Assembly: GCF_000717335.1 (NCBI RefSeq)
Contig: NZ_JNYZ01000032.1
Location: 38,730-102,729 of the forward strand
DNA from: Amycolatopsis jejuensis
Lineage (GTDB): Bacteria; Actinomycetota; Actinomycetes; Mycobacteriales; Pseudonocardiaceae
Direction: 5' to 3'
Length of the DNA stretch: 64,000 bases
The notes beneath the pieces are model-generated. The model searched no databases. It saw nothing but the letters and a program-made list of their open reading frames with translations, and was not told the origin of the DNA. The position numbers were made by a program, and so were the translations under genes. Of this stretch, positions 24,561-33,897 are shown piece by piece. Numbering within the stretch: position 1 is the stretch's first letter; each line of letters begins with the position of its first letter.

Positions 24561-25511
24561 ATGACCGTCCGGACCAGCGGGCTTCACCACGTCACCGCGA
24601 TCGGTGGCGACCCGCAGCGCAATGCCGACTTCTACCTCCGCACGCTCGGCCTGCGGCTGGTGAAGACCACAGTCAACTTCGACGACCCCGGTACCTACCA
24701 CCTCTACTACGGTGACGCCTCCGGCAAACCCGGCTCGCTGATGACCTTCTTCCCCTGGCCCGACGCCCCCGCCGGGCGGATCGGCACCGGGCAAGCGACC
24801 ACCACTGCGTTTTCCATTCCCGAAGCCTCCCTCGGCTGGTGGAAACAGCACCTCTCCGACCACGGTGTCGAGACCACCGTCGACGACCGCTCCCTCACTT
24901 TCCGCGATCCCGACGGCCTGCAGCTCGCCCTCGTCGCGCATCCGCAGGGCGATCCGCGCGATCCGTGGGACACCAAGCTCGTCCCGGCCGAGAATGCCAT
25001 CCGGGGCCTGCATTCCGTGACCCTGTCAGTGTCCAAAGAGGACGCGACGGCGGACCTGTTCACCGGCGGCCTCGGGCTGACCTTCCACAGCCAGGACGGC
25101 AACCGCATCCGGTTCCAGGCCGGTGAAGGCGGGCCGGGGGCGTTCGCCGACGTGCTCGTCACCCCGGACGCGCCCCGCGGCCAGGTCGCCACCGGCACGG
25201 TCCACCACGTCGCCTGGCGGGCGCCCGACGAGCCGACTCAGGCCGCCTGGCGCGACGAGCTCCTGGACCAAGGCGTACGGGTCACGTCGATCCTCGACCG
25301 GCAGTACTTCCGTTCGATCTACTTCCGCGAACCCGGCGGTACGCTGCTCGAAGTGGCCACCGACGCCCCCGGCTTCGCGATCGACGAACCCCTCCTCGAA
25401 CTCGGCCGCGCGCTGAAACTGCCGCCGTGGCTGGAACCTCGTCGCGACGAGATCGAGCACCTGCTGCCGAAACTTAAGCTGCCAACGGAAAACAACCCGG
25501 AGCAGGCATGA
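24561..25511 (+). CDS. Ring-cleaving dioxygenase, MhqE/MhqO-like (VOC family)
   Basis: A 316-residue two-module VOC dioxygenase of the hydroquinone/catechol ring-cleaving type. The N-module is GLHHVTAIGGDPQRNADFYLRTLGLRLVKTTVNFDDPGTYHLYYGD. The C-module has LHSVTLSV, TVHHVAWRAPDE and metal-ligand E in GGTLLEVATDAPGF. Start ATG after AAAGGAG. It is followed by a carboxylesterase (ATGA overlap) and divergent from MarR, so I infer quinone or hydroquinone detoxification. The exact substrate is not shown by sequence. Confidence 0.9.
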   Translation: MTVRTSGLHHVTAIGGDPQRNADFYLRTLGLRLVKTTVNFDDPGTYHLYYGDASGKPGSLMTFFPWPDAPAGRIGTGQATTTAFSIPEASLGWWKQHLSDHGVETTVDDRSLTFRDPDGLQLALVAHPQGDPRDPWDTKLVPAENAIRGLHSVTLSVSKEDATADLFTGGLGLTFHSQDGNRIRFQAGEGGPGAFADVLVTPDAPRGQVATGTVHHVAWRAPDEPTQAAWRDELLDQGVRVTSILDRQYFRSIYFREPGGTLLEVATDAPGFAIDEPLLELGRALKLPPWLEPRRDEIEHLLPKLKLPTENNPEQA

Positions 25512-26116
25512 CCTTCGACCATCAGTACACCGAGGGTGACCCGGCTCGCCCGGTTCTCCTTCTGCTGCACGGAACCGGCGGCAGCCCGGACGACCTGCTG
25601 GGCCTCGCCCACGAGCTCAGCCCCGGTTCGGCCACGCTCGCGCCGGTGGGTCCGGTGTCGGAAAACGGTGCGGCACGGTGGTTTCGCCGCCTCGCCGAGG
25701 GTGTGTTCGACCACGCGGACGTTGAGGAAAGAGCCAACCAGCTCGCCGATTTCCTTCAAGTTGCCCGGGAAAAATACTGCATAGAAAGAAGAATGGTGGC
25801 CGTCGGATTCTCGAACGGGGCCAACATCGCTGCCGCAGTAACGCTTCTCCGGCCGGACGCACTGCGCGAAGCCGCGTTGTTCTCCGCCATGTCTCCGTTA
25901 CCCCAACCGCCCGCGCACGACCTCACCGGCACCCGCGTCTTCCTGTCCAACGGCGAACGCGACCCGATGGCCCCGCTCCCCGCCGCCGACCACCTCGTGC
26001 GGCAACTCCGCGACCGGCACGCCGACGTGGTCAACCACCGGTGGCCGGGCGGGCACCAAGTGACCGTGGAAGGAGCGAACGCAGCCCGCGAGTGGCTCGC
26101 TAGGGTCGAGGGATGA
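25508..26116 (+). CDS. Phospholipase/carboxylesterase-family hydrolase, MhqD-like
   Basis: A 202-residue alpha/beta-hydrolase with the compact carboxylesterase fold: LLLHGTGGSPDDL, nucleophile S102 in AVGFSNGANIAAA, D152 in SNGERDPMAP and H183 in WPGGHQV. Together with the dioxygenase it recreates the MhqE-MhqD pair, where the hydrolase probably acts on the ring-opened product. Coupled by ATGA on both sides. The stretch near 25740-25800 is unusually AT-rich for this window (REKYCIERRM). Confidence 0.9.
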   Translation: MTFDHQYTEGDPARPVLLLLHGTGGSPDDLLGLAHELSPGSATLAPVGPVSENGAARWFRRLAEGVFDHADVEERANQLADFLQVAREKYCIERRMVAVGFSNGANIAAAVTLLRPDALREAALFSAMSPLPQPPAHDLTGTRVFLSNGERDPMAPLPAADHLVRQLRDRHADVVNHRWPGGHQVTVEGANAAREWLARVEG

Positions 26117-27243
26117 CCGACCTGACCCGCGCGCACGACCTGCTCGCCACCACCCTCCTCGCCGACGGCCACAACGACCTGCCCTGGGCACTACGGGTCA
26201 AAGCCGGTCCGAACCCGGTCGACGCCGTCGCCGCAGTGGACCTCACCGTGTCGCAGCCGAGCCTGCACACCGACTTCCCGAAGCTCGCCGAAGGCAAGCT
26301 GGGCCTGCAGTTCTGGTCGGTGTACGTGCCGTGCGAGTTCAAGGGCGACAGCGCGGTCACCGCGGTGCTCGAGCAGATCGAGGTGGTCCACCAGCTCGCC
26401 GAGCGTTACCCGGATCGGCTGCGGCTGGTGACCACCGCCGACGAGGCCGAGGCTGCCTTCGCCGACGGCCGGATCGCGTCGCTGCTCGGCGCCGAAGGCG
26501 GGCACAGCATTGCCGAATCCCTTGGCGTACTGCGGATTCTGCGCCGCCTCGGCGTCCGGTACCTGACGCTGACCCACAACTTCAACACCACCTGGGCCGA
26601 CTCCGGAACCGACAAACCGGAGCATAACGGGCTCACCGAGTTCGGCCGCGACGTCGTGCGGGAGATGAACCGGATCGGCATGCTCGTCGACCTCTCGCAC
26701 GTCGCGCCGAGCACGATGCGGGCCGCGCTCGACGTGTCCACCGCGCCGGTGATCTTCAGCCACTCGTCGTGCCGCGCGGTGAACGACCATCCTCGCAACA
26801 TCCCCGACGACGTCCTCGCCCAGCTGCCCGGCAACGGCGGCGTCGCGATGATCACGTTCGTACCCGCGTTCATCTCGGCCGCGGTCACCGCGTGGGACGA
26901 CCAGCTCAGGGTCGCGATGGAGGCCGCCGGGCAGGAGTTCCTCGACCTCGGCCAGCGCGGCCGCTTTGCCGAAACCTGGGACGCGCCGCCCAAGCCGAAG
27001 GCCACGATCGCCGACGTCGTCGCGCACCTCGAGCACGCCCGCGAGGTCGCCGGAATCGACCATCTCGGGCTCGGCGGCGACTACGACGGCGTCGGCGCGC
27101 TGCCCGAAGGCCTGGAGGATGTTTCGAAGTACCCGGTGCTGTTCGCGGCCCTGATGGAACGCGGCTGGAGCGACGAGGACTGCGCGAAACTCGCCGGCCG
27201 GAACACGCTGCGGGTGCTGCGCGAGGCCGGCACCGCGGGATGA
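26113..27243 (+). CDS. Peptidase family M19 membrane dipeptidase-like protein
   Basis: A 376-residue zinc dipeptidase. Motif DGHNDLPW (H20, D22), bridging-Glu region LLGAEGGHSI, YLTLTHNFNTTWADSGTDKP, DLSHVAPSTM, IFSHSSCRAV and GLGGDYDGV. Bacterial members hydrolyse dipeptides or related amides; no signal peptide is visible, so cytosolic. It is the third gene of the dioxygenase operon through an ATGA overlap, an unexpected partner for quinone detoxification. It might process thiol-conjugate dipeptides, but that is speculation. Confidence 0.92.
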   Translation: MTDLTRAHDLLATTLLADGHNDLPWALRVKAGPNPVDAVAAVDLTVSQPSLHTDFPKLAEGKLGLQFWSVYVPCEFKGDSAVTAVLEQIEVVHQLAERYPDRLRLVTTADEAEAAFADGRIASLLGAEGGHSIAESLGVLRILRRLGVRYLTLTHNFNTTWADSGTDKPEHNGLTEFGRDVVREMNRIGMLVDLSHVAPSTMRAALDVSTAPVIFSHSSCRAVNDHPRNIPDDVLAQLPGNGGVAMITFVPAFISAAVTAWDDQLRVAMEAAGQEFLDLGQRGRFAETWDAPPKPKATIADVVAHLEHAREVAGIDHLGLGGDYDGVGALPEGLEDVSKYPVLFAALMERGWSDEDCAKLAGRNTLRVLREAGTAG

Positions 27244-27303
27244 CCAGCCATCCGGGTCCGATTTGAGATCGCGGATCACGGCCGGTGGGCGGACAATCAC
27301 GAC

Positions 27304-27693
27304 ATGTCCCATGCGCGAAACGACGACCCCACCGGGGCCGCGAAATCGGAGATCCCCGAGGCGCCGGGCGCCGAGGTGCCCGGCGCGCTCGAACCCGCCG
27401 GCGAACCTGCCCCGCCTGTTCCGCCTGTCCCTGGTGGCAAAGCCAAGGTCAAACCCACCCGCATCAGCGGTACCTGGATCGCCGTGGTCGTGGCGATCGT
27501 TGTGCTGGTGTTCCTGCTGATCTTCATCCTGCAGAACCTGGACACGGCGACCGTGCACTTCCTCGGCATTTCCGGCAGCATGCCGCTGGCCGTGGCGATG
27601 CTGTTCGCCGCGATTGCCGGTGCCGCGCTGGTCGCCCTCATCGGCGGTGCGCGGATCCTGCAGTTGCGGAAGCAGGCACGCCGGCGGAAGTGA
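27304..27693 (+). CDS. LapA/DUF1049-family small membrane protein
   Basis: 129 residues. A Pro/Glu/Gly-rich cytosolic N-terminus (1-52) is followed by two TM helices (about 57-77 and 90-115) with the family motif FILQNLDTATVHFLGISGSMPLAVAMLFAAIAG and a basic tail. LapA proteins are linked to lipopolysaccharide or envelope assembly in Gram-negatives; the actinobacterial role is unknown. The 3' end overlaps the convergent gene by 56 bases. Confidence 0.88.
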   Translation: MSHARNDDPTGAAKSEIPEAPGAEVPGALEPAGEPAPPVPPVPGGKAKVKPTRISGTWIAVVVAIVVLVFLLIFILQNLDTATVHFLGISGSMPLAVAMLFAAIAGAALVALIGGARILQLRKQARRRK

Positions 27694-28441
27694 GCGAGCA
27701 GTCGCGAGACCGCAGGCCCAGCAGGACCTCGCACACCGCGGGGTCCCCGCTGACCTGCACGCGCGCGGCCGTCTCCGCCGGGGCCAGCGTGCCTGTGCAG
27801 AGCCGCCAGAACGCATCCGCGTCGGTGGTCATCGAAGCGAGCGGCGAGCGCGACGAAGCTGCGCCGCGCTCGATGGACCAGCCGGTGGGTGTCGCCCGAA
27901 TGGTCCAGCGGCCCGCGCCTTCCACCGTGCAGGCCACCTGACGGCCGGGCCGCGCCGACGGCAGGGCGTGCGGTAGCGGGCGCAGGAGTGTGTCCACCAC
28001 CGGCGTACGGAACTCCGCATCGTCCAGCGGCGGAGCGCCCACGGCCGCGCGGATCTGCTGCTGGTGTACCCAGTGTTCGGCGTAGTCGCGCGCGACGGTG
28101 AGCCAGCCGTCCGACTCCTCGAGATCGCGGTGTTTCCACAGGTCAGTGAGCTGCGTCGTGCTGTCCACGAACATCGCGAACAGCACCTCCGGCGACAGCT
28201 GCCGCAACGCCGTCACCCACTCCGCACCGAACCCGAGGGCGGCTTCCGGAACATGGCCGTCGCGATCGCGGGACAGGCGCCCGAGCTTGGTGCCCAGGAC
28301 ATGCGCGGTGAGGTCGTGCACCGGCCATCCGGCCTCCGTCGGCGCCGTCCAATCCTGCGCGCCGAGGTCGGCGAGGACCCCGATCAGCGCCTGTTCCTCG
28401 CGGGCGAGCAGGGGCAGCACGTCGATCGGCGGCGCGGTCAT
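27638..28441 (-). CDS. Maleylpyruvate isomerase family protein (TIGR03083-like), second copy
   Basis: A 267-residue DinB-fold protein related to the product of 1746-2507. N-terminal EEQALIGVLADLGAQDWTAPTEAGWPVHDLTAHVLGTKLGRL carries one ligand His. YAEHWVHQQQIRAAVG supplies the E-x3-H pair. The C-terminal domain is SCP2-like. The start is ATG at 28441 (MTAPPIDVLP) or 28450 (MARMTAPP); neither has a strong ribosome site. The last 56 bases overlap the convergent LapA gene. Confidence 0.83.
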   Translation of the reverse strand: MTAPPIDVLPLLAREEQALIGVLADLGAQDWTAPTEAGWPVHDLTAHVLGTKLGRLSRDRDGHVPEAALGFGAEWVTALRQLSPEVLFAMFVDSTTQLTDLWKHRDLEESDGWLTVARDYAEHWVHQQQIRAAVGAPPLDDAEFRTPVVDTLLRPLPHALPSARPGRQVACTVEGAGRWTIRATPTGWSIERGAASSRSPLASMTTDADAFWRLCTGTLAPAETAARVQVSGDPAVCEVLLGLRSRDCSLTSAGVPASATAGSAHRR

Positions 28442-28532
28442 GCGGGCCATCCAACACCGGGCCGCAACCATCACAGCGCCGTCCCGCCTACTCGCAGGTA
28501 GCATCAGCGCGAACAGTGAGGGGAGCACGCCC

Positions 28533-29324
28533 GTGGACTACGAGCGACCGAACGGCCGGGCCACCGCCGAGGACGTGGCCAACCTGGCTCGCCGGGCAGG
28601 CAAGCTGGCCGGATGGGCCGCGCGTACCGGCTTCGAGCTGACCCGCAAGCTGCCCGGCGTCGACACCGCCGAACGCAGCCTCAAGCAGGTCGAACGCGGT
28701 CTGCTGAGCGAGCTGCGCCGCCGCCTCGACGAGGTCGACGACCCGTACCACGCCGCCCTCACCGCCGCGTCCGCGATGAACCGGGCCGTCCCCGGCAGCC
28801 GTACGGTCGAGGCGACCGTGACGCTGATCCCCGCGCGCGATCACATCGAACCGCTGCGCGCGGCGATGGCCGAACTGCTCAACCACTCCATCGGCTTCGG
28901 CCGCGAACGGGCCCGCGAGTACCTGTACGCGATCATCCTGCGTCAGCTCACCCCCGATGAGGCCCGCATCCTCTCCGCACTGTCCGACGGCTCGCCGTTC
29001 CCCGCCATCGACGTCGCCGAGCGCACCTCGATGGGCGGCACCGGCCGGATCGTGCTGCGCAATGCGTCCACAGTGGGCAAAACGGCCGGGGTGTCGCTGC
29101 CGGACCAGGTGCCCGGCTACGTGACCCGGCTGATCGGGCTCGGACTGGTCGAACTCGACGAGGAGGTCCCCGCGCTCGAGACGCAGTACGAGATCCTGCT
29201 GACCGACGAATCGATCCGCGAGGTGGAGAAGCAGGTGAAGCGGACCAAGATCATCCGGCGCACCATCCACATCTCGCGGCTCGGCGCGCAGTTCTGGCAG
29301 GCCTGCGACCCGAGCCTCGGCTGA
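28533..29324 (+). CDS. Abi-alpha (DUF4393)-like protein
   Basis: 263 residues. An N-terminal helical part (ANLARRAGKLAGWAARTGFELTRKLPG) is followed by a mixed domain (HSIGFGRERAREYLYAIILRQLTPDEARILSALSDGSPFPAIDV..., LIGLGLVELDEEVPALETQYEILL). This matches my recollection of the abortive-infection Abi-alpha/DUF4393 family. No membrane helix. GTG at 28533 follows GAGGGGAGC. It is followed after 5 bases by DUF445 and then by a patatin-like gene. Whether the family has a real anti-phage role in actinomycetes is open. Confidence 0.7.
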   Translation: MDYERPNGRATAEDVANLARRAGKLAGWAARTGFELTRKLPGVDTAERSLKQVERGLLSELRRRLDEVDDPYHAALTAASAMNRAVPGSRTVEATVTLIPARDHIEPLRAAMAELLNHSIGFGRERAREYLYAIILRQLTPDEARILSALSDGSPFPAIDVAERTSMGGTGRIVLRNASTVGKTAGVSLPDQVPGYVTRLIGLGLVELDEEVPALETQYEILLTDESIREVEKQVKRTKIIRRTIHISRLGAQFWQACDPSLG

Positions 29325-29329
29325 ATGCG

Positions 29330-30574
29330 ATGGGCGAGTTCGCCTCGAACCTCCTCGACGACTTCGTCCGCCACTGGCCGCTCTATGTCTCGATTCCGGT
29401 CGTCGCCGCGCTGATCGGGTACGGCACCAAGCTGGTCGCGATCCGGATGATGTTCCAGCCGGTCGAGTTCATCGGGATCAAGCCCTTCCTCGGCTGGCAG
29501 GGCATCGTCCCCAAACGGGCCGCGCGGATGGCCAGCATTGCCTGCGACACGATGACCGAGCAGCTGATCAAACCGGCCGAGGTCGTCGCCCGCCTCGACG
29601 CCGATCGGATCGCGAAGGAGATCGAAAAACCGCTGCTCGCGGCCGTCGAGGACATCGTGCGTGAGGTGGCCGGGAACTATCAGCCGGGGCTGTGGGAGTC
29701 GCTGCCGGTCGGCGTGCAGCGGCTCGTGATCCAGCGCGTACAAGCCGAATCGCCGCGCATGGTCAAGGCCGTGCTCGAGCTCATCCAGTCCGATGTGGAC
29801 AGTGTGTTCGACCTCAAGGGCATGGTCGTCACCAGTCTCGTGAAGGACAAGCGCCTGCTCAACCGGATCTTCCAGGAAGCAGGCGCGGAGGAGTTCAAGT
29901 TCATCGCGCGTTCCGGGCTGGTGTTCGGCGGGATGATCGGCGTGATCCAGATGGTCGCGTGGGTCCTCTTCAAGTTCCCGTTGATCATGCCGCTCTTCGG
30001 CCTCTTCACGGGATGGTTCACCGACTGGCTCGCGCTGCGGATGATTTTCTACCCGCTGGAACCGAAGAAATACTTCGGCGTCACGTGGCAGGGGCTCTTC
30101 CTCAAACGCCGTGCCGAGGTCGCCGAGGCCTACGGCGAGCTGATCGCCAAGGAGATCATCACGCCGCACAACGTGATCGAGGCGGTGCTGCGCGGGCCGC
30201 TGTCCGACCGGGTGCTCGCGCTCATCCAGCGGCAGCTGGACCGCGAACTGGGCCGGGCGGCGAACGTGGCCAAACCGTTGCTGGTGTTCGCCATCGGCAG
30301 CCGCCGCTACCAGGACATGAAGTTCGCCATCTCGGAACAGATCATGGCCCGGCTGCCGGACACCATGCGGTACATCGAGGACTACGCCACCGACGCGATG
30401 GACATCCGGAATGTGCTGGTCGGCAAGATGAAGGAGCTCTCGCCGCAGGAGTTCGAGCAGCTGCTGCGCCCGGCGTTCCAGCAGGACGAGTGGATCCTGA
30501 TCGCGACCGGCGCGGTGCTCGGCTTCGCCGTCGGTGAGGGACAGGTCCTGCTGCTGGAACATCTAGCCGCCTGA
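29330..30574 (+). CDS. DUF445-family membrane protein
   Basis: 414 residues. An N-terminal TM (PLYVSIPVVAALIGYGTKLVAIRMMFQP) and the repeated signature LALRMIFYPLEPKKYFGVTWQGLFLKRRAEVAEAYG are typical DUF445/YheB features, with a central TM pair near 205-230 and a C-terminal helix at about 385-405. Long amphipathic helical segments lie between them. Function unknown. It lies 5 bases after the Abi-alpha gene and 41 bases before the patatin gene. Confidence 0.9.
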   Translation: MGEFASNLLDDFVRHWPLYVSIPVVAALIGYGTKLVAIRMMFQPVEFIGIKPFLGWQGIVPKRAARMASIACDTMTEQLIKPAEVVARLDADRIAKEIEKPLLAAVEDIVREVAGNYQPGLWESLPVGVQRLVIQRVQAESPRMVKAVLELIQSDVDSVFDLKGMVVTSLVKDKRLLNRIFQEAGAEEFKFIARSGLVFGGMIGVIQMVAWVLFKFPLIMPLFGLFTGWFTDWLALRMIFYPLEPKKYFGVTWQGLFLKRRAEVAEAYGELIAKEIITPHNVIEAVLRGPLSDRVLALIQRQLDRELGRAANVAKPLLVFAIGSRRYQDMKFAISEQIMARLPDTMRYIEDYATDAMDIRNVLVGKMKELSPQEFEQLLRPAFQQDEWILIATGAVLGFAVGEGQVLLLEHLAA

Positions 30575-30615
30575 CCTCTTGTGGTCGGCCGGGGCGGGCC
30601 GGGACACTGACCGCC

Positions 30616-33600
30616 ATGGGTGAATCGGCGGTGCCGTGGCCGCAGGAAATCCGGATCGCCATGGCCATGGTCGGGGGGTCCAGCCTGGCAGTGTGGATGG
30701 GGGGAGTCGCCACCGAGACGTCGGCGCTGCTGCACGCGTCGCGCACTCCGGACGACCGGAGCGGGTACCGGAAAGTGCTCGACCTGCTGCGTTCGACGGT
30801 GCGGCTCGATGTGCTCACCGGCACCAGCGCGGGCGGCATCAACGCGGCGTGCCTCGGGCTGGCCGAGGCGTACCGGTCGACGCCCTCGGTGCTGCGCGAC
30901 ACCTGGTTCACCGCCGGGTCGCTGGAGAACCTGATCCGCGACCCGAACGAGGTGCAGCCGCGTTCGTTGCTCGACGGCGACCGGGTGCTGCTCGGTGGTC
31001 TGGACCAAGCCATGCACGACATCACCGGCGCGGGCGTCGTACCCACCGAGCCGCCGGACGTCACCGTGCTGCTCACCGGCACCATGATCGACGGCGAGAC
31101 CACGCGGTACGACGACGCGCTCGGAAACCTGGTGCGCGACACCGAACACCGCATGCTGTTCCGCTTCGAAGGTCCACTGTGGAACAACCAGGTACACGGC
31201 CCGCTCGCGCTCGCGGCCCGGTCGAGCGCGTCGTTCCCGGGCGCCTTCGAACTGTCCCGGCTGCCGATCGGCCCGGACGCGGCCGACCGGATGCATCCGG
31301 ACATGACCGAATACACCGAGTTGGTGCGTTCGCATTGGCTCGCCGACGGTGGCGTGCTCGTGAACAAGCCGCTGCGCCCGGCGTTGCGGGAGATCTTCGA
31401 GCGGCCGTCCACTGCGGACGTGCGGCGGCTGCTGCTGTACGTGGTGCCGACCGTCGACGGCGAAGCCCAGCAGCTGCCGTGCGATCCGGCGAACCCGCCG
31501 ATGCTCGGCTCGGCGCTGGCGAAGGTCGTGTCCACGGTGATGAGCCAGACCATCAGTACCGAGCTGGAGGAGCTGAACCGGCACAACGCTTCCGTCACGC
31601 GCACGCGGGACACGCGGGTCGCGCTCGCGTCGCTCGGCCTGCGCGGCGGGCAGCTGGTGGACGACCGGGTGCGGAGGGCGTACCTCGATCGCCGGGTCGC
31701 CGAGGACGCGGCTGAGCTCGTCCGGTCGGTCACCCGCCGGTTCGCACTGTCCGAAGAGGACGATGCGTGGGCGTCGGGGCTGTCGGCCCGGCTGCAGGAC
31801 GTCGCCGCGGACGGGCTGCGGCACGGCATGCCGGACGTGCCGCCGGGGGAATCGTGCCCGGTCGGCGAAATGGTCGCGTACCGCACGACCGCGCTGGACG
31901 ACGCCGTCGCCACCGGGTTGCAGCTGGTCAACGCCGGTTTCCACATGTGCCCGGACCAGGCGCAGGCGGCGCAGCTCAACGAGGCCCGCGCACAGATGCA
32001 CGCGGCTCGCCGGAGCGCGGAGCGCGACGTGCGGCTGTCCGCGTGGGTAGCCCGGCACGAACCGCCGGAGCCGGGGACGAGCATGACGGACTGGCTCGGC
32101 CATCTCGCCCGGGAATGGGCCGACCTCGGGGCGTCGGACGCGGTCCGCGAGGCGTGGCCGGAGTTCACTGCCGCGCTGCGGTCGGCGGTCCCGGCGCTGC
32201 GCGAGCTGGCGGGCCGGGAGAACCAGTGGTCGAAGGACGCGGCGGACACCGCGACGACGTTGCTGGACTGGTTCGGCTTCACCGACCCGGAGGTGGCGGA
32301 CCCGGTCCTGATGTCCCGGATGCTGCTGCTGCACATGGCGACGCGGGGCATGCTCGCCGAGGCGCCGTCGGTGGACCAGCGCGTGGATCTCGTGCAGGTG
32401 AGCGCCGACAGCCGGACGTTGCTGGACCTGTCGCGGCCGCGCGGGCACACCAAGCTCACCGGAACGCAGGCGAACAACTTCGGGGCGTTCTACAAATCGT
32501 CGTGGCGCGCGAACGACTGGATGTGGGGCCGGATCGACGGCGCCGGATGGCTCGTGCAGTGCCTGCTCGACCCGAAACGCCTGCGCGTGCTGCGGGACAT
32601 CGTGGGCCGCGAGGAATTCCGGACAGAGGTCAAGGCCACCTTCCTCGCGGTGGGCTGGCAGCCGCCGTCGCCCTCGGACAACGGGAAACTGGCGGAGCTG
32701 ACCCGGCTCACCGAGCAGCTGGGCGAGGAGCTCGCGTTTCTCGGACTGGACGCGAACCTGTCGCCGGTGGAATTCGGGGACGACATCCCGACGAGCCTCC
32801 CGATCACGGCCATGGTGCTCGCGAAGGCCCGGCAGCTGACGATCGCGCGGGAGGAACTGCCGGTACTGGCGGAGCAGGCCGAGGAAGATGCCAAGGAAGG
32901 AAACGGAAAGGCTTCGGAGAGTTTCCGGAAGCTGATGGCTTCCCGCCCGCTCCCGGCCGCTACTGTCCACAATGGATCCGTTGGGGGCGAACAGGTTGTG
33001 GCCAACGAGGTTGCCCCCAACCCGGCTGCCGATACCACGCAACGCGCCTTCCAGACCTGCCGTGTTTCCGCCGAACGCTTCGAGGGCGAACTCGGCTCCA
33101 CCTTGCTCACCAAAACCATCGTCAAGGCAAGCGCCGCCGGGCTCAACGCGGCGGCGACCGCGACCCGGGTGCCGAAATCCCTCCAGCCTGCCGCGAAGTT
33201 CGCCCAGCTCGGCGGCCGTAGTGCCTGGTGGGTGACGCAGGGCGCGTCCCGGCTCGGGCGGCCGTGGAACGTTCTCGCGGCGGCGATCACGGCCGTCGCC
33301 GGGTTCGTGCTCGGCGGGGAAGGCGGGCCGGTCCTGCAGTGGATCGGGCTGCCGATCGCCGCGGGCGCACTCGTGTTCTTGCTGGTGAGCCTGCTTACGC
33401 TGCCGCGTACCTGGCGCATGGTGCTGACCGTGCTCGGCGTGCTGGTGGTCGCCGCCCTGTTGTTCGCTGCCTTCCTGCCGCCGATTGCGCAGCCGTTGTT
33501 CGGCTGGCTCGGCACCATCGTCGACGGATGGCGGCGCGGACAGGCGCCGTTGTGGTGGCTGGCCGTGGTGGCGTTGCTCGTGCTGCCCGCGGTCTGGACC

Positions 33601-33654
33601 CCGCTCGCCGGCGTCGGGCGGCGGCTGCGCGGTACCCGCGGGAAACGCCGGTAA
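30616..33654 (+). CDS. Large patatin-like phospholipase-family protein with C-terminal membrane helices
   Basis: 1012 residues. The patatin domain lies at about 10-330: glycine-rich oxyanion loop MVGGSSLAVWMGGV (17-31), nucleophile S71 in GTSAGG and dyad aspartate D244 in HWLADGG. A DUF3376-like helical domain follows to about 800. Around 880-1000 there are several hydrophobic helices (AITAVAGFVLGG, AAGALVFLLVSLLTL, MVLTVLGVLVVAALLFAAFLPP, LAVVALLVLPAVW), so it should be membrane-tethered. Predicted lipid acyl hydrolase; the substrate is unknown. Third gene of the Abi-alpha/DUF445 operon. Confidence 0.9.
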   Translation: MGESAVPWPQEIRIAMAMVGGSSLAVWMGGVATETSALLHASRTPDDRSGYRKVLDLLRSTVRLDVLTGTSAGGINAACLGLAEAYRSTPSVLRDTWFTAGSLENLIRDPNEVQPRSLLDGDRVLLGGLDQAMHDITGAGVVPTEPPDVTVLLTGTMIDGETTRYDDALGNLVRDTEHRMLFRFEGPLWNNQVHGPLALAARSSASFPGAFELSRLPIGPDAADRMHPDMTEYTELVRSHWLADGGVLVNKPLRPALREIFERPSTADVRRLLLYVVPTVDGEAQQLPCDPANPPMLGSALAKVVSTVMSQTISTELEELNRHNASVTRTRDTRVALASLGLRGGQLVDDRVRRAYLDRRVAEDAAELVRSVTRRFALSEEDDAWASGLSARLQDVAADGLRHGMPDVPPGESCPVGEMVAYRTTALDDAVATGLQLVNAGFHMCPDQAQAAQLNEARAQMHAARRSAERDVRLSAWVARHEPPEPGTSMTDWLGHLAREWADLGASDAVREAWPEFTAALRSAVPALRELAGRENQWSKDAADTATTLLDWFGFTDPEVADPVLMSRMLLLHMATRGMLAEAPSVDQRVDLVQVSADSRTLLDLSRPRGHTKLTGTQANNFGAFYKSSWRANDWMWGRIDGAGWLVQCLLDPKRLRVLRDIVGREEFRTEVKATFLAVGWQPPSPSDNGKLAELTRLTEQLGEELAFLGLDANLSPVEFGDDIPTSLPITAMVLAKARQLTIAREELPVLAEQAEEDAKEGNGKASESFRKLMASRPLPAATVHNGSVGGEQVVANEVAPNPAADTTQRAFQTCRVSAERFEGELGSTLLTKTIVKASAAGLNAAATATRVPKSLQPAAKFAQLGGRSAWWVTQGASRLGRPWNVLAAAITAVAGFVLGGEGGPVLQWIGLPIAAGALVFLLVSLLTLPRTWRMVLTVLGVLVVAALLFAAFLPPIAQPLFGWLGTIVDGWRRGQAPLWWLAVVALLVLPAVWTPLAGVGRRLRGTRGKRR

Positions 33655-33883
33655 CCGCTGGTCGGACGCTTTTCCGCGGGTCCGGACTTGCGTACCGGGC
33701 GGTGGTGGCTCATCGTCGGGGGTGACAGGTCGCGCACACCGGGTGTGCGGCCCAGGCGCACGCCGTGCCCAGATGTTCACCCGATCAAACATGTTTGTGG
33801 TACTCCTCACCGGGGTATCCGCGTCGCCCCTGGTGAGGGCGGTGGGCGTGGCGTGGATCGCTGGCGGCGGGAAAATTCTCTGT

Positions 33884-33889
33884 TACGTT
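33884..33889 (+). promoter_or_regulatory. Possible -10 element for a near-leaderless ectA transcript
   Basis: TACGTT fits the TAnnnT -10 consensus and ends 8 bases before the ectA ATG. No Shine-Dalgarno sequence precedes the ATG (CCTTGGT), so the mRNA may start at or just before the AUG. The -35 region is weak. Low confidence. Confidence 0.3.
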
Positions 33890-33897
33890 TCCTTGGT

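Noticed and set aside
30342..33810. Very long minus-strand open frames opposite the patatin gene
   Set aside because: They are antisense shadows caused by high third-position GC; the plus-strand frame carries the catalytic motifs and domain structure.
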